Below are positions 7,199 through 16,677 of a stretch of 64,000 nt of DNA, piece after piece. This DNA comes from Imperialibacter sp964351395 (GTDB lineage Bacteria; Bacteroidota; Bacteroidia; Cytophagales; Cyclobacteriaceae): contig CAYGOF010000010.1 in assembly GCA_964351395.1 (NCBI GenBank), positions 1-64,000 of the forward strand, given 5' to 3'. Under the pieces are notes generated by a model. The model was not told where the DNA came from. It saw only the letters and a list, made by a program, of their open reading frames with translations, and ran no database searches. Both the position numbers and the translations under genes were made by a program. Each line of letters opens with the position of its first letter. The stretch's first letter is position 1.

Positions 7199-10100
7199 AT
7201 GGCGTTCAGAAAAAATAAGAAAATTACAAGCGACTTCTCTAAGGTTACTATTAGTTTGGCGTCTCCTGAATCAATTCTTGAGAGCTCTCATGGTGAGGTG
7301 ACACAGCCTGAAACCATTAACTATAGAACCTATAAGCCTGAAATGGGCGGTCTTTTCTGCGAAAGAATTTTCGGGCCTGTAAAAGATTGGGAGTGTCATT
7401 GTGGTAAGTATAAGAGAATACGTTATAAAGGGATTATCTGTGATCGTTGCGGTGTAGAGGTTACAGAAAAGAAAGTACGTCGTGAGCGCATGGGACACAT
7501 CGAATTGGTGGTTCCTGTAGCGCATATCTGGTATTTCCGTTCTCTTCCAAATAAGATAGGTTACCTACTTGGTCTTCCAACCAAGAAACTTGACCAGATA
7601 ATTTATTATGAGAGATATGTTGTGATTCAACCAGGTCTGAAGGCAGAAGATGGCATCAACTATCTTGACTTCTTGACTGAAGACGAATACCTCGATATTT
7701 TGGATAAAATCCCAAGAGAAAATCAGGCTCTTGACGATTCTGACCCAAATAAGTTTATTGCTAAAATGGGAGCGGAAGCGTTGGAGATGCTTCTTTCAAG
7801 AATAGAACTTGACACACTTTCTTACGATTTACGTCACCAGGCTTCTACTGATACTTCTCAGCAACGTAAAGCGGAAGCTTTGAAAAGGCTGAAAGTTGTT
7901 GAAGCATTCAGAGATGCTCGTACCCGTATTGAAAACCGCCCAGAGTGGATGGTCATTCGTATGGTGCCAGTGATACCACCAGAATTGCGTCCTTTGGTTC
8001 CTTTGGATGGTGGTCGTTTTGCTACTTCTGATTTGAATGATCTATACAGAAGGGTTATCATTAGAAATAATCGTCTGAAGAGACTGATAGATATTAAAGC
8101 GCCAGAGGTAATTCTTCGAAACGAGAAGAGGATGCTTCAGGAAGCTGTTGACTCGCTATTTGATAACTCAAGAAAAGTGAACGCTGTGCGTTCCGATGGT
8201 AACAGAGCTTTGAAGTCTCTTTCAGATATGCTGAAAGGTAAGCAGGGTCGTTTCCGTCAAAACTTACTTGGTAAAAGGGTTGACTACTCTGGTCGATCAG
8301 TTATTGTGGTAGGTCCCGAGCTTAAAATGCATGAGTGCGGTCTTCCCAAAGATATGGCAGCAGAGCTTTTCAAGCCTTTCATCATCAGAAAGTTGATCGA
8401 AAGAGGCATTGTTAAGACTGTTAAATCTGCGAAGAAAATTGTAGATCGCAAAGATCCAGTTGTTTGGGATATCCTTGAAAACGTTTTGAAAGGACACCCT
8501 GTATTACTGAACCGTGCTCCTACTTTGCACAGGTTGGGTATTCAGGCGTTCCAGCCAAAACTTATCGAAGGTAAAGCGATACAGCTTCACCCATTGGTAT
8601 GTACTGCATTCAACGCTGACTTTGACGGTGACCAAATGGCAGTTCACGTGCCGCTTGGGCATGAGGCTATTTTGGAAGCTTCAACATTGATGCTTGCCTC
8701 CCACAATATTATGAACCCTGCGAACGGTGCGCCAATTGCAGTTCCTTCTCAGGACATGGTATTGGGACTGTATTATATCACCAAAGGTAGAAGGTCTACT
8801 CCCGATCACGTTGTGGTAGGTGAAGGCAGAACATTCTATAGTGCTGAAGAAGTGATCATCGCGATCAACGAAGAAAGACTTTCAAAGCATGCCTATATCA
8901 AGGTAAGAACTAAAGTTCTTAATGAAAATAATGAGCTTGAGACTAAGATCATCGAAACAGTAGCTGGTAGAGTTATTTTCAATCAGAACGTACCTGAAGA
9001 AGTAGGGTATGTAGATGAGCTTTTGACTAAGAAGAAACTTCAGCTGATCATTGGTACCGTGTTTAAAATCACTGGTATGGCCAGAACAGCTAAGTTCCTC
9101 GATGATATCAAAGAACTAGGCTTTAAATCTGCTTACATCGGTGGATTGTCGATTGGTTTGAATGACATCAAAATTCCTGATGAAAAGCAAACAATGATTG
9201 AAAGTGCAAAAGCTGAAGTTGACATTGTTTGGAATAACTACCTGATGGGTCTTATTACGGACAACGAACGTTACAATCAGGTAATTGATATTTGGACACG
9301 TATTAACTCACAATTGACAGGTACTCTTCTCAAGCAATTGGAAGAAGACGATCAGGGCTTCAACTCGATCTATATGATGATGCACTCAGGTGCTCGTGGA
9401 TCAAGAGAGCAGATTCGTCAGCTGGGTGGTATGCGTGGTCTGATGGCCAAACCACAGAAAAACCTTCAGGGGTCTGTTGGTGAAATCATCGAAAACCCAA
9501 TCCTTTCTAACTTTAAAGAAGGTCTGGATGTAATTGAGTACTTTATTTCAACACACGGTGCCCGTAAGGGTCTTGCCGATACCGCTCTTAAAACGGCGGA
9601 TGCAGGTTACCTTACTCGTCGTTTGGTGGACGTTGCTCAGGACGTTGTTATCAATGAGGATGATTGTGGTACCCTTAGAGGTATTGTAGTAACTGCCTTG
9701 AAAGATAACGAAGATATTGTTGAGCCACTTTCTGAGAGAATCCTTGGAAGGGTGACAGTTCACGATGTGTTTGATCCTCTTACTGATGAGTTAATTGTTG
9801 CCGCAGGTGACGAAGTAACAGAAGAAATAGCTACGAGAATAGATGCAACAAGTATTGAAGACGTAGAAATACGTTCAGTTCTTACTTGCGAAACTCGCCT
9901 TGGGGCCTGTGCCAAGTGTTATGGGCGTAACCTTGCTTCTGGCCGAATGGTTGAAATTGGCGAAGCTGTGGGCGTGATCGCTGCTCAGTCGATCGGTGAA
10001 CCAGGTACTCAGTTGACACTTCGTACATTCCACGTAGGTGGTACTGCTTCTAACATTGCTGTTGATGCTAGTATTCGAGCCAAATTCGATGGTGTAGTAG

Positions 10101-11515
10101 AATTTGAAGGACTCCGTTCTATCAAAACAACCAACGACGAAGGCGAATCCATCAATGTTGTGATGGGACGTTCAGGGGAGATCAAAATTAAAGACGCCAA
10201 GACTGACAAAGTCTTCATAAGCAATCACGTTCCTTATGGTGCATTCCTTAAGGTTAAAGATGGTGAGAAGGTAGAAAAAGGTCAGGAAATGGTTTTCTGG
10301 GATCCATATAACGCGGTTATTCTTTCAGAGTTTGACGGTACTATCGAATTCGATTCGATCGAAGAAGGTATTACTTTCAAAGAAGAATCTGATGAGCAAA
10401 CAGGTCATAGAGAAAAAGTAATTATTGACACTAAAGATAAGACGAAGAACCCAGCCATTATTGTTAATGGTAAAGGAGAAGAGTCGAAAGGATACAACAT
10501 ACCGGTAGGTGCACACTTGGCAGTAGACAAAGGTCAGAAAGTGAAAGCTGGACAGATTCTTACTAAGATTCCACGTATGACATCTAAGTCGAGAGACATT
10601 ACTGGTGGTCTTCCAAGAGTAACTGAATTGTTCGAAGCACGAAACCCATCCAACCCGGCTGTTGTGAGTGAAATCGATGGTGTAGTGACTTATGGAGGTA
10701 TTAAGCGTGGTAACCGAGAAATTTACATCGAGTCTAAAGACGGCGTGAAAAAGCGTTACCTGGTTCCTCTTTCAAAGCACATCCTTGTACAGGACAATGA
10801 CTTCGTTAGGGCTGGTGATGCACTATCTGACGGAGCTATAACGCCGGCAGACATTCTTTCTATCAAAGGGCCAACTGCAGTGCAGGAGTATCTTGTGAAT
10901 GAAATTCAAGAAGTGTATCGATTGCAGGGTGTGAAAATTAACGATAAGCATATTGAGGCGATCGTCAGTCAGATGATGCAGAAGGTGGTTATTCTTGATC
11001 CGGGAGATACTAACTTCCTTCCAGGTCAGACTTGCGATAAGTTTGCTTTCCGTGAAGAAAACGACAATATACTTGACAAGAAAGTGGTAATGGAAGCCGG
11101 TGATTCCGAAAACCTTAAGCCAGGCCAGATCATTTCTTCCAGAAGATTGAGAGATGAAAACTCAAGCTTGAAGAGACGTGACCTTAAATTGGTAGAGGTT
11201 CGTAGCGCGGAACCAGCAGTGTCTAAGCCGTCGCTTCAGGGTATTACTCAGGCATCATTGGATACTGAAAGCTTTATCTCAGCAGCTTCCTTCCAGGAAA
11301 CTACTAAGGTTTTGAGTGAAGCTTCGATTCGCGGTAAAGCTGATCACTTGATGGGGCTGAAGGAAAACGTTATTGTTGGCCACCTTATTCCGGCTGGAAC
11401 AGGTAGACGCAACTTCCAGAGAGTAATTGTTGGCTCCAAGGAAGAATACGAAGCACTAACCGCTGGAGACAAAGAGCGAACTACAGAAGAAAAGTCGTTC
11501 GAGGTTAGCAATTAA
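7199..11515 (+). CDS. rpoC: DNA-directed RNA polymerase subunit beta'
   Basis: 1438 residues, the size typical of Bacteroidota beta'. The N-terminal zinc site has Cys66, Cys68, Cys81 and Cys84 (CHCGKY...CDRCGVEV). The catalytic Mg-binding loop NADFDGDQMAVHVPLG begins at about residue 472, with Asp474, 476 and 478. A second Cys cluster (CETRLGACAKCYGR) lies in the C-terminal half, followed by the trigger-loop region AAQSIGEPGTQLTLRTFH. The start ATG at 7199 matches the family N-terminus. A small gene follows 5 bp later. Confidence 0.98.
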   Translation: MAFRKNKKITSDFSKVTISLASPESILESSHGEVTQPETINYRTYKPEMGGLFCERIFGPVKDWECHCGKYKRIRYKGIICDRCGVEVTEKKVRRERMGHIELVVPVAHIWYFRSLPNKIGYLLGLPTKKLDQIIYYERYVVIQPGLKAEDGINYLDFLTEDEYLDILDKIPRENQALDDSDPNKFIAKMGAEALEMLLSRIELDTLSYDLRHQASTDTSQQRKAEALKRLKVVEAFRDARTRIENRPEWMVIRMVPVIPPELRPLVPLDGGRFATSDLNDLYRRVIIRNNRLKRLIDIKAPEVILRNEKRMLQEAVDSLFDNSRKVNAVRSDGNRALKSLSDMLKGKQGRFRQNLLGKRVDYSGRSVIVVGPELKMHECGLPKDMAAELFKPFIIRKLIERGIVKTVKSAKKIVDRKDPVVWDILENVLKGHPVLLNRAPTLHRLGIQAFQPKLIEGKAIQLHPLVCTAFNADFDGDQMAVHVPLGHEAILEASTLMLASHNIMNPANGAPIAVPSQDMVLGLYYITKGRRSTPDHVVVGEGRTFYSAEEVIIAINEERLSKHAYIKVRTKVLNENNELETKIIETVAGRVIFNQNVPEEVGYVDELLTKKKLQLIIGTVFKITGMARTAKFLDDIKELGFKSAYIGGLSIGLNDIKIPDEKQTMIESAKAEVDIVWNNYLMGLITDNERYNQVIDIWTRINSQLTGTLLKQLEEDDQGFNSIYMMMHSGARGSREQIRQLGGMRGLMAKPQKNLQGSVGEIIENPILSNFKEGLDVIEYFISTHGARKGLADTALKTADAGYLTRRLVDVAQDVVINEDDCGTLRGIVVTALKDNEDIVEPLSERILGRVTVHDVFDPLTDELIVAAGDEVTEEIATRIDATSIEDVEIRSVLTCETRLGACAKCYGRNLASGRMVEIGEAVGVIAAQSIGEPGTQLTLRTFHVGGTASNIAVDASIRAKFDGVVEFEGLRSIKTTNDEGESINVVMGRSGEIKIKDAKTDKVFISNHVPYGAFLKVKDGEKVEKGQEMVFWDPYNAVILSEFDGTIEFDSIEEGITFKEESDEQTGHREKVIIDTKDKTKNPAIIVNGKGEESKGYNIPVGAHLAVDKGQKVKAGQILTKIPRMTSKSRDITGGLPRVTELFEARNPSNPAVVSEIDGVVTYGGIKRGNREIYIESKDGVKKRYLVPLSKHILVQDNDFVRAGDALSDGAITPADILSIKGPTAVQEYLVNEIQEVYRLQGVKINDKHIEAIVSQMMQKVVILDPGDTNFLPGQTCDKFAFREENDNILDKKVVMEAGDSENLKPGQIISSRRLRDENSSLKRRDLKLVEVRSAEPAVSKPSLQGITQASLDTESFISAASFQETTKVLSEASIRGKADHLMGLKENVIVGHLIPAGTGRRNFQRVIVGSKEEYEALTAGDKERTTEEKSFEVSN

Positions 11516-11520
11516 GGATT

Positions 11521-11850
11521 ATGGCGAAGGAAGAAAAGGATACTAAAAAGAGCCCCAATCAGATTAATATAGAGCTTTCAGAAGAAATTGCTGAAGGTGT
11601 CTATGCTAACCTTGCCATGATTGCGCATTCGAATAGTGAATTTGTTATAGATTTTATAAGACTGATGCCTGGCGTTCCAAAGGCAAAAGTTAAATCAAGA
11701 ATTGTCATTACTCCGGAGCATGCCAAGAGACTCTTGGTGGCTCTGGAGGAAAATGTCAGAAAGTATGAAGACACCTTTGGCGATATAAAAACGACAAATG
11801 AGTTACCTAAATTTCCAATGAATTTTGGAGGTACTGTAGGTGAAGCATAG
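11521..11850 (+). CDS. DUF3467 family protein
   Basis: 109 residues, no signal peptide or membrane span. The sequence (INIELSEEIAEGVYANLAMI, then SEFVIDFIRLMPGVPKAKVK and SRIVITPEHAKRLL) matches the DUF3467 family, commonly found directly after rpoC in Bacteroidota. Its function is not known to me. It begins 5 bp after rpoC, so it is almost certainly cotranscribed with the polymerase genes, which suggests a role tied to transcription. That is inference from position only. Confidence 0.85.
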   Translation: MAKEEKDTKKSPNQINIELSEEIAEGVYANLAMIAHSNSEFVIDFIRLMPGVPKAKVKSRIVITPEHAKRLLVALEENVRKYEDTFGDIKTTNELPKFPMNFGGTVGEA

Positions 11851-11875
11851 TTCAATAATTATTCGTCTTCAATTC

Positions 11876-11925
11876 TTTGCACTAAAAATTATTAATCCAT
11901 ATCTTTGCGTTCCATTTTTTGGAAC
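11876..11925 (+). promoter_or_regulatory. Promoter of rpsL-rpsG-fusA-rpsJ with start-site palindrome
   Basis: TTTG at 11876-11879 and a perfect -7 box TATCTTTG at 11900-11907, spaced 20 bp. An interrupted palindrome GTTCCA-TTTTT-TGGAAC (11909-11914 with 11920-11925) covers the predicted start near 11911. The layout is the same as at the tRNA-Trp promoter although the arm sequences differ. The ATG of rpsL is 20 bp after the palindrome. Confidence 0.75.
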
Positions 11926-11944
11926 ACAGAAAAATATAGTCTAA

Positions 11945-12322
11945 ATGCCCACTATACAGCAATTAGTAAGAAAAGGTAGAACGGCAGTGACTTGGAAGTC
12001 CAAGTCGCCCGCACTTGATTCATGTCCTCAGAGAAGAGGCGTGTGCACAAGGGTGTATACTACCACTCCTAAAAAACCAAACTCGGCTATGCGTAAAGTA
12101 GCTAGGGTTCGTCTTACCAATAGTAAGGAAGTTAACGCTTATATCCCTGGTGAAGGTCACAACCTTCAGGAGCACTCAATTGTGCTTATTAGAGGTGGTA
12201 GAGTGAAGGACCTTCCAGGTGTTAGGTACCACATCGTAAGAGGTGCGCTTGATACTGCTGGTGTAAGCGGAAGACTTCAGAGTCGTTCGAAGTATGGTGC
12301 TAAGAGACCTAAAAAGAAATAA
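11945..12322 (+). CDS. rpsL: 30S ribosomal protein S12
   Basis: 125 residues. The decoding-centre loop TTTPKKPNSA keeps Lys43 and Lys44, the streptomycin-sensitive form. The second loop, RGGRVKDLPGVRYH, has Asp89, the residue methylthiolated by RimO in E. coli. First gene of the str cluster, driven by the promoter 20-45 bp upstream, and followed by rpsG after 9 bp. Confidence 0.98.
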   Translation: MPTIQQLVRKGRTAVTWKSKSPALDSCPQRRGVCTRVYTTTPKKPNSAMRKVARVRLTNSKEVNAYIPGEGHNLQEHSIVLIRGGRVKDLPGVRYHIVRGALDTAGVSGRLQSRSKYGAKRPKKK

Positions 12323-12331
12323 TTAATCGCA

Positions 12332-12799
12332 ATGAGAAAGGCAAAACCTAAGAAAAGATACATCCTTCCAGATCCTAAGTTTGGGGATACTTTGGTAACC
12401 AAATTTGTGAATAATTTAATGCTTAGCGGAAAGAAAAGCGTTTCTTATTCCATTTTCTACGATGCCATCGAGGTGGTTAGCAAGAAGACAAGCGAAGATG
12501 GTCTCGAAGTATGGAAAAAAGCACTTAACAACGTAACTCCTGCTGTTGAAGTGAAGAGCCGCCGAGTAGGTGGTGCTACATTCCAGGTGCCGTTGGAAGT
12601 TCGTCCAGAGAGAAAAGTTTCTTTGGGAATCAAGTGGCTTATCAAATATGCCAGGACCCGTGGCGAAAAGACTATGACTGATAAATTGGCTGGTGAAATC
12701 ATTGCTGCTTCTAAAGGTGAAGGAGCCGCTGTGAAAAAGAAAGATGATACCCACCGTATGGCTGATGCAAATAAAGCATTCTCCCACTTTAGATTTTAA
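12332..12799 (+). CDS. rpsG: 30S ribosomal protein S7
   Basis: 155 residues. S7 nucleates the 30S head and lies at the E-site exit. Typical signatures are the N-terminal KRYILPDPKFGDTLVTKFVN and the arm VKSRRVGGATFQVPLEV, with a C-terminal DTHRMADANKAFSHFRF. It is 9 bp after rpsL and 13 bp before fusA, forming a str operon. Confidence 0.98.
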   Translation: MRKAKPKKRYILPDPKFGDTLVTKFVNNLMLSGKKSVSYSIFYDAIEVVSKKTSEDGLEVWKKALNNVTPAVEVKSRRVGGATFQVPLEVRPERKVSLGIKWLIKYARTRGEKTMTDKLAGEIIAASKGEGAAVKKKDDTHRMADANKAFSHFRF

Positions 12800-12812
12800 T
12801 TGAAAAGGCGTA

Positions 12813-14915
12813 ATGGCAAGAGATCTTAAATTTACCCGTAATATTGGTATTGCGGCTCACATTGATGCTGGTAAAACAACAACTACTGAGCGTATACTTT
12901 TTTATACAGGTGTAAATCATAAAATAGGAGAAGTTCATGATGGTGCTGCCACGATGGACTGGATGGAGCAGGAGCAGGAGAGAGGTATTACTATTACTTC
13001 AGCAGCAACTACTGTTTTTTGGAAATACAAAGACAATGATTATCATATAAATATTATTGATACTCCAGGACACGTTGACTTTACTGTGGAAGTAAACAGG
13101 TCTTTGAGGGTATTGGATGGCCTTGTATTCTTGTTTAGTGCTGTTGATGGCGTTGAGCCTCAGTCAGAGACCAACTGGAGACTTGCCGATAATTACAAAG
13201 TAGCACGTCTTGGGTTTGTTAATAAAATGGACCGTTCAGGCGCTGACTTCCTTGCGGTATGTAAACAAGTGAAGGAAAGACTTGGAACAAAGGCGGTGCC
13301 TCTTCAATTGCCAATCGGTGCTGAAGAAAAATTCACTGGTGTTGTTGACCTTGTTGAAAACATCGCAATGGTGTGGAACGAAGACGACTTCGGGATGACT
13401 TTCAGCGAAGTTCCGATTCCAGAAGACATGAAAGATGAAGTGAAGGAGTACAGGGAGCACCTGCTTGAGGCGGTGGCTGAGTACGACGAGACTTTGCTGG
13501 AAAAATATTTCGAAGACCCGGAGTCTATTACAAGAGACGAAGTTGTAAAGGCGCTAAGAGCGGCTACAGTTGATTTGGCATTTGTGCCAATGCTTTGTGG
13601 TTCTGCATTTAAGAACAAAGGGGTTCAGACTATGCTTAACTACGTGATGGAATTGCTTCCATCTCCAATGGATAGGGAAAGCATCAAAGGAATTAATCCT
13701 GATACAGAAGCTGATGTGTTCAGAAAGCCTTCAATTTCTGAGCCGTTTGCTGCCCTGGCATTCAAAATTGCCACCGACCCATTTGTAGGCCGTCTTTGTT
13801 TTGTAAGATCTTACTCTGGAATGCTCGAGTCTGGTTCCTATGTGTACAACACGAGGTCTGGTAACAAGGAGAGAATTTCAAGGATATTTCAGATGCATGC
13901 CAACAAGCAAAACCAGATTGATAGGCTTCACGCCGGCGATATTGGAGCTGTAGTTGGTTTTAAGGATATTAAGACTGGTGATACTCTTTGTGATGAAAAG
14001 CATAAAATAGTGCTTGAATCAATGGTATTTCCTGAACCGGTTATCGGCTATGCCATTGAGCCTAAAACTCAAGCCGATGTTGATAAACTCGGTATGGCTA
14101 TCGCCAAACTGATCGAGGAAGATCCAACACTTCAGGTAAACACCGACGACGAAACTGGTCAGACAATTCTCCGTGGTATGGGTGAGCTTCACCTAGAGAT
14201 TATCATAGATCGTCTGAAGAGAGAGTTTAAAGTTGAAATCAATCAAGGTGCTCCTCAGGTAGCTTATAAAGAGGCGCTTCGCTCTACTGTTGAGCATAAA
14301 GAGGTTTATAAGAAGCAAACAGGTGGTCGTGGTAAGTTTGCCGACATCGTGTTTGAACTTGGGCCAAAAGATGAGGATCATGCAGCAGAAGGTCTTCAGT
14401 TTGTAAATGGTATTGTCGGTGGTGTAATTCCTAGGGAATTCATTCCAGCAGTACAGAAGGGATTTGCAGACTCTATGAAGAATGGTCCATTGGCTGGATA
14501 TCCGATCGATACAATGAAAGTGAGATTGTTCCATGGTTCGTTCCACGATGTCGATTCAGATGCTTTGTCATTCGAAATGGCAGCACGAATTGGTTTCAGA
14601 GAAGCGGCACGAAAGGCTAAGCCAGTGTTGCTTGAACCGATAATGGCTGTTGAAGTGGTTACTCCGGACGAATATACTGGACCTTTAACAGGTGACTTAA
14701 ATAGAAGAAGGGGAATCATGAAAGGTATGGACACAAAAGGTACGTCTTCTGTGATCAAAGCGGATGTTCCTCTGTCTGAATTGTTCGGCTATGTTACCGA
14801 TCTTCGTACTATGAGCTCAGGAAGAGCAACTGCATCTTTGACATTTGCTCATTATGATCAGGTACCTCAAAATATCGCTGAGGCTGTGATCACTAAAACA
14901 AAAGGTGCCAAATAA
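12813..14915 (+). CDS. fusA: Elongation factor G
   Basis: 700 residues, full length. G1 is AAHIDAGKTTTTER (P-loop), G3 is DTPGHVDFTVEV, and G4 is NKMDRSGADF. Domains II-V follow, with FHGSFHDVDSDALSFE in domain IV and PIMAVEVVTP opening domain V. It drives GTP-dependent translocation. The canonical HIDAGKTT suggests a true EF-G1 rather than a ribosome-protection relative. Its last codons run into a tight junction with rpsJ (7 bp). Confidence 0.98.
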   Translation: MARDLKFTRNIGIAAHIDAGKTTTTERILFYTGVNHKIGEVHDGAATMDWMEQEQERGITITSAATTVFWKYKDNDYHINIIDTPGHVDFTVEVNRSLRVLDGLVFLFSAVDGVEPQSETNWRLADNYKVARLGFVNKMDRSGADFLAVCKQVKERLGTKAVPLQLPIGAEEKFTGVVDLVENIAMVWNEDDFGMTFSEVPIPEDMKDEVKEYREHLLEAVAEYDETLLEKYFEDPESITRDEVVKALRAATVDLAFVPMLCGSAFKNKGVQTMLNYVMELLPSPMDRESIKGINPDTEADVFRKPSISEPFAALAFKIATDPFVGRLCFVRSYSGMLESGSYVYNTRSGNKERISRIFQMHANKQNQIDRLHAGDIGAVVGFKDIKTGDTLCDEKHKIVLESMVFPEPVIGYAIEPKTQADVDKLGMAIAKLIEEDPTLQVNTDDETGQTILRGMGELHLEIIIDRLKREFKVEINQGAPQVAYKEALRSTVEHKEVYKKQTGGRGKFADIVFELGPKDEDHAAEGLQFVNGIVGGVIPREFIPAVQKGFADSMKNGPLAGYPIDTMKVRLFHGSFHDVDSDALSFEMAARIGFREAARKAKPVLLEPIMAVEVVTPDEYTGPLTGDLNRRRGIMKGMDTKGTSSVIKADVPLSELFGYVTDLRTMSSGRATASLTFAHYDQVPQNIAEAVITKTKGAK

Positions 14916-14922
14916 GAAAATC

Positions 14923-15228
14923 ATGACACAGAAAATAAGAATCAAACTTAAGTCTTACGACCACAACCTGGTTGATAAATCATCTGAGAAGATTGTAAGG
15001 GCTGTTAAGACAACAGGCGCAATAGTAAGCGGTCCGATTCCTTTGCCTACTGAAAAGGAAATCTTTACTGTTCTTCGTTCACCTCACGTAAACAAGAAAT
15101 CAAGAGAGCAATTTCAGCTTTGCACCTACAAGCGCCTGGTAGATATTTATTCTAACAGCACAAAGACTGTAGATGCATTAATGAAGCTTGAATTGCCTAG
15201 CGGAGTTGACGTAGAAATTAAGGTCTGA
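14923..15228 (+). CDS. rpsJ: 30S ribosomal protein S10
   Basis: 101 residues starting MTQKIRIKLKSYDHNLVDK, the conserved S10 N-terminus. An in-frame ATG at 14905 would overlap fusA by 11 bp and add six residues not seen in the family, so I chose 14923. S10 is also the NusE antitermination partner. Unlike in E. coli, it is the last gene of the fusA transcript, and a strong terminator separates it from rplC. Confidence 0.96.
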   Translation: MTQKIRIKLKSYDHNLVDKSSEKIVRAVKTTGAIVSGPIPLPTEKEIFTVLRSPHVNKKSREQFQLCTYKRLVDIYSNSTKTVDALMKLELPSGVDVEIKV

Positions 15229-15249
15229 CCTTAAATAGTATTGTTTCGA

Positions 15250-15288
15250 AAAGAACCAATAATGATCATAATTATTGGTTCTTTTTTT
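15250..15288 (+). terminator. Intrinsic terminator after rpsJ
   Basis: A perfect 12-bp stem, AGAACCAATAAT (15252-15263) with ATTATTGGTTCT (15271-15282), 7-nt loop, then an unbroken T-run to 15288. It ends the rpsL-rpsG-fusA-rpsJ transcript. Confidence 0.9.
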
Positions 15289-15324
15289 GTGTGTAGATAT
15301 TTTAAAAATTTAGAGCTAACAGTT

Positions 15325-15382
15325 TTGTAGGACAGAGCAAATTACTATCTTTGCAGTCCTTTTTGGCGGATAAACGCCAAAA
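15325..15382 (+). promoter_or_regulatory. Promoter and leader hairpin of the rplC-started S10 operon
   Basis: A TTG at 15325-15327 lies 18 bp before a perfect -7 box TATCTTTG (15346-15353). The start-site motif CAGTCC-TTTTT-GG resembles the tRNA-Trp site but pairs weakly. An 8-bp perfect hairpin TTTTGGCG/CGCCAAAA (15361-15368 with 15375-15382, loop GATAAA) follows at once in the leader, 29 nt before the rplC ATG. It could serve autoregulation or mRNA stability. Confidence 0.75.
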
Positions 15383-15411
15383 GCGTTTCTAAAGAACTTA
15401 TAACCAATGCG

Positions 15412-16044
15412 ATGTCAGGAATTATTGGAAAGAAAATTGGAATGACTAGTATCTACAGTGCCGATGGACGAAATGTCGCATGCACGGTGATAGAAGCTGG
15501 TCCCTGCGTTGTTACCCAAGTGAAGAATGAGGCTAGTGATGGCTACAAAGCTATTCAATTGTCTTATGATGAGCGGAAGGATAAGAACACTCCTAAGGCT
15601 CTTAAAGGGCATTTTGCAAAAGCTAAGACTACTCCTAAAAAGAAAGTAGTTGAGTTTCGTGATTTCCGTGAGGAATTCGAAGGTCAGGTAAAGTTAGGAG
15701 ACAAGATCATTGCAGGTGAAGTCTTTAAGGAGGCTGAGTTTGTAGATGCGATTGGCACATCTAAGGGCAAAGGCTTCCAGGGTGTTGTTAAACGTCATGG
15801 ATTTGCTGGTGTTGGTGAGGCGACTCACGGACAGCACAACAGGCTTCGTGCTCCTGGTTCAATTGGAGCCTGCTCATTCCCCTCAAGGGTATTCAAAGGC
15901 ATAAGAATGGCCGGAAGAACTGGTGGTGACAGAGTAAAGGTGCTTAACCTTCAGATCATGAAGATCATGCCGGAGCAAAATTTAATTGTAGTAAGTGGCT
16001 CCGTTCCAGGTGCTAAGAACTCATACGTAATCCTAGAGAAGTAA
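15412..16044 (+). CDS. rplC: 50S ribosomal protein L3
   Basis: 210 residues, beginning MSGIIGKKIGMTSIYSADGR. The long extension that reaches the peptidyl-transferase centre is present (GEATHGQHNRLRAPGSIGAC, with the Gln methylated by PrmB in E. coli). It is the first gene of a 24-gene run with mostly single-digit spacing. rplD starts 1 bp after its stop. Confidence 0.98.
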   Translation: MSGIIGKKIGMTSIYSADGRNVACTVIEAGPCVVTQVKNEASDGYKAIQLSYDERKDKNTPKALKGHFAKAKTTPKKKVVEFRDFREEFEGQVKLGDKIIAGEVFKEAEFVDAIGTSKGKGFQGVVKRHGFAGVGEATHGQHNRLRAPGSIGACSFPSRVFKGIRMAGRTGGDRVKVLNLQIMKIMPEQNLIVVSGSVPGAKNSYVILEK

Positions 16045-16045
16045 C

Positions 16046-16672
16046 ATGGAACTAGTTGTAAAAAAATATACCGGTGAGGACACCGGAAGGAAAGTTAGTC
16101 TCTCAGATACAATATTTGGGATTGAGCCTAATGACCATGCTATTTATTTAGATGTAAAGCAGTTTCTTGCACATCAGAGACAAGGCACTCACAAATCTAA
16201 AGAGCGTAACGAGGTTTCTGGTTCTACCAGAAAAATCAAAAAACAAAAGGGTACTGGTACAGCACGTGCTGGTAGTATTAAGTCTCCTGTGTTTGTTGGT
16301 GGTGGCCGCGTATTCGGTCCAAGACCAAGAACATATGGTTTCAAGCTAAATAAGAAGGTTAAGTCGCTTGCTCGTAAGTCTGCATTGACTTATAAGGCAA
16401 AAGACAATTCCATTTCTATAGTTGAAGATTTTACTTTCAACGCACCAAAGACTAAAGACTTTATCAAAATGCTGGAAGTGTTGGCGCTTGCTGACAAAAA
16501 GACACTATTGGTGTTGCCAGGAGTTGATAAAAACCTTGTATTGTCTGGAAGGAACCTAGAGAGGTCTAAAGTAGCGCTTGCTGCTGACGTAACAACCTAC
16601 GATCTACTTCATGCAGATCACGTGGTATTCGTTGAGAGCTCTATTCAAACAGTTGAAAATACTCTTAATTAA
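16046..16672 (+). CDS. rplD: 50S ribosomal protein L4
   Basis: 208 residues, bacterial uL4. The extended loop lining the exit tunnel is seen as TRKIKKQKGTGTARAGSIKSP and GGGRVFGPRPRTYGFKLNKK. In E. coli L4 represses the S10 operon by acting on its leader. A comparable control in this lineage is unproven, though a leader hairpin is present upstream of rplC. Confidence 0.98.
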   Translation: MELVVKKYTGEDTGRKVSLSDTIFGIEPNDHAIYLDVKQFLAHQRQGTHKSKERNEVSGSTRKIKKQKGTGTARAGSIKSPVFVGGGRVFGPRPRTYGFKLNKKVKSLARKSALTYKAKDNSISIVEDFTFNAPKTKDFIKMLEVLALADKKTLLVLPGVDKNLVLSGRNLERSKVALAADVTTYDLLHADHVVFVESSIQTVENTLN

Positions 16673-16677
16673 AGACC

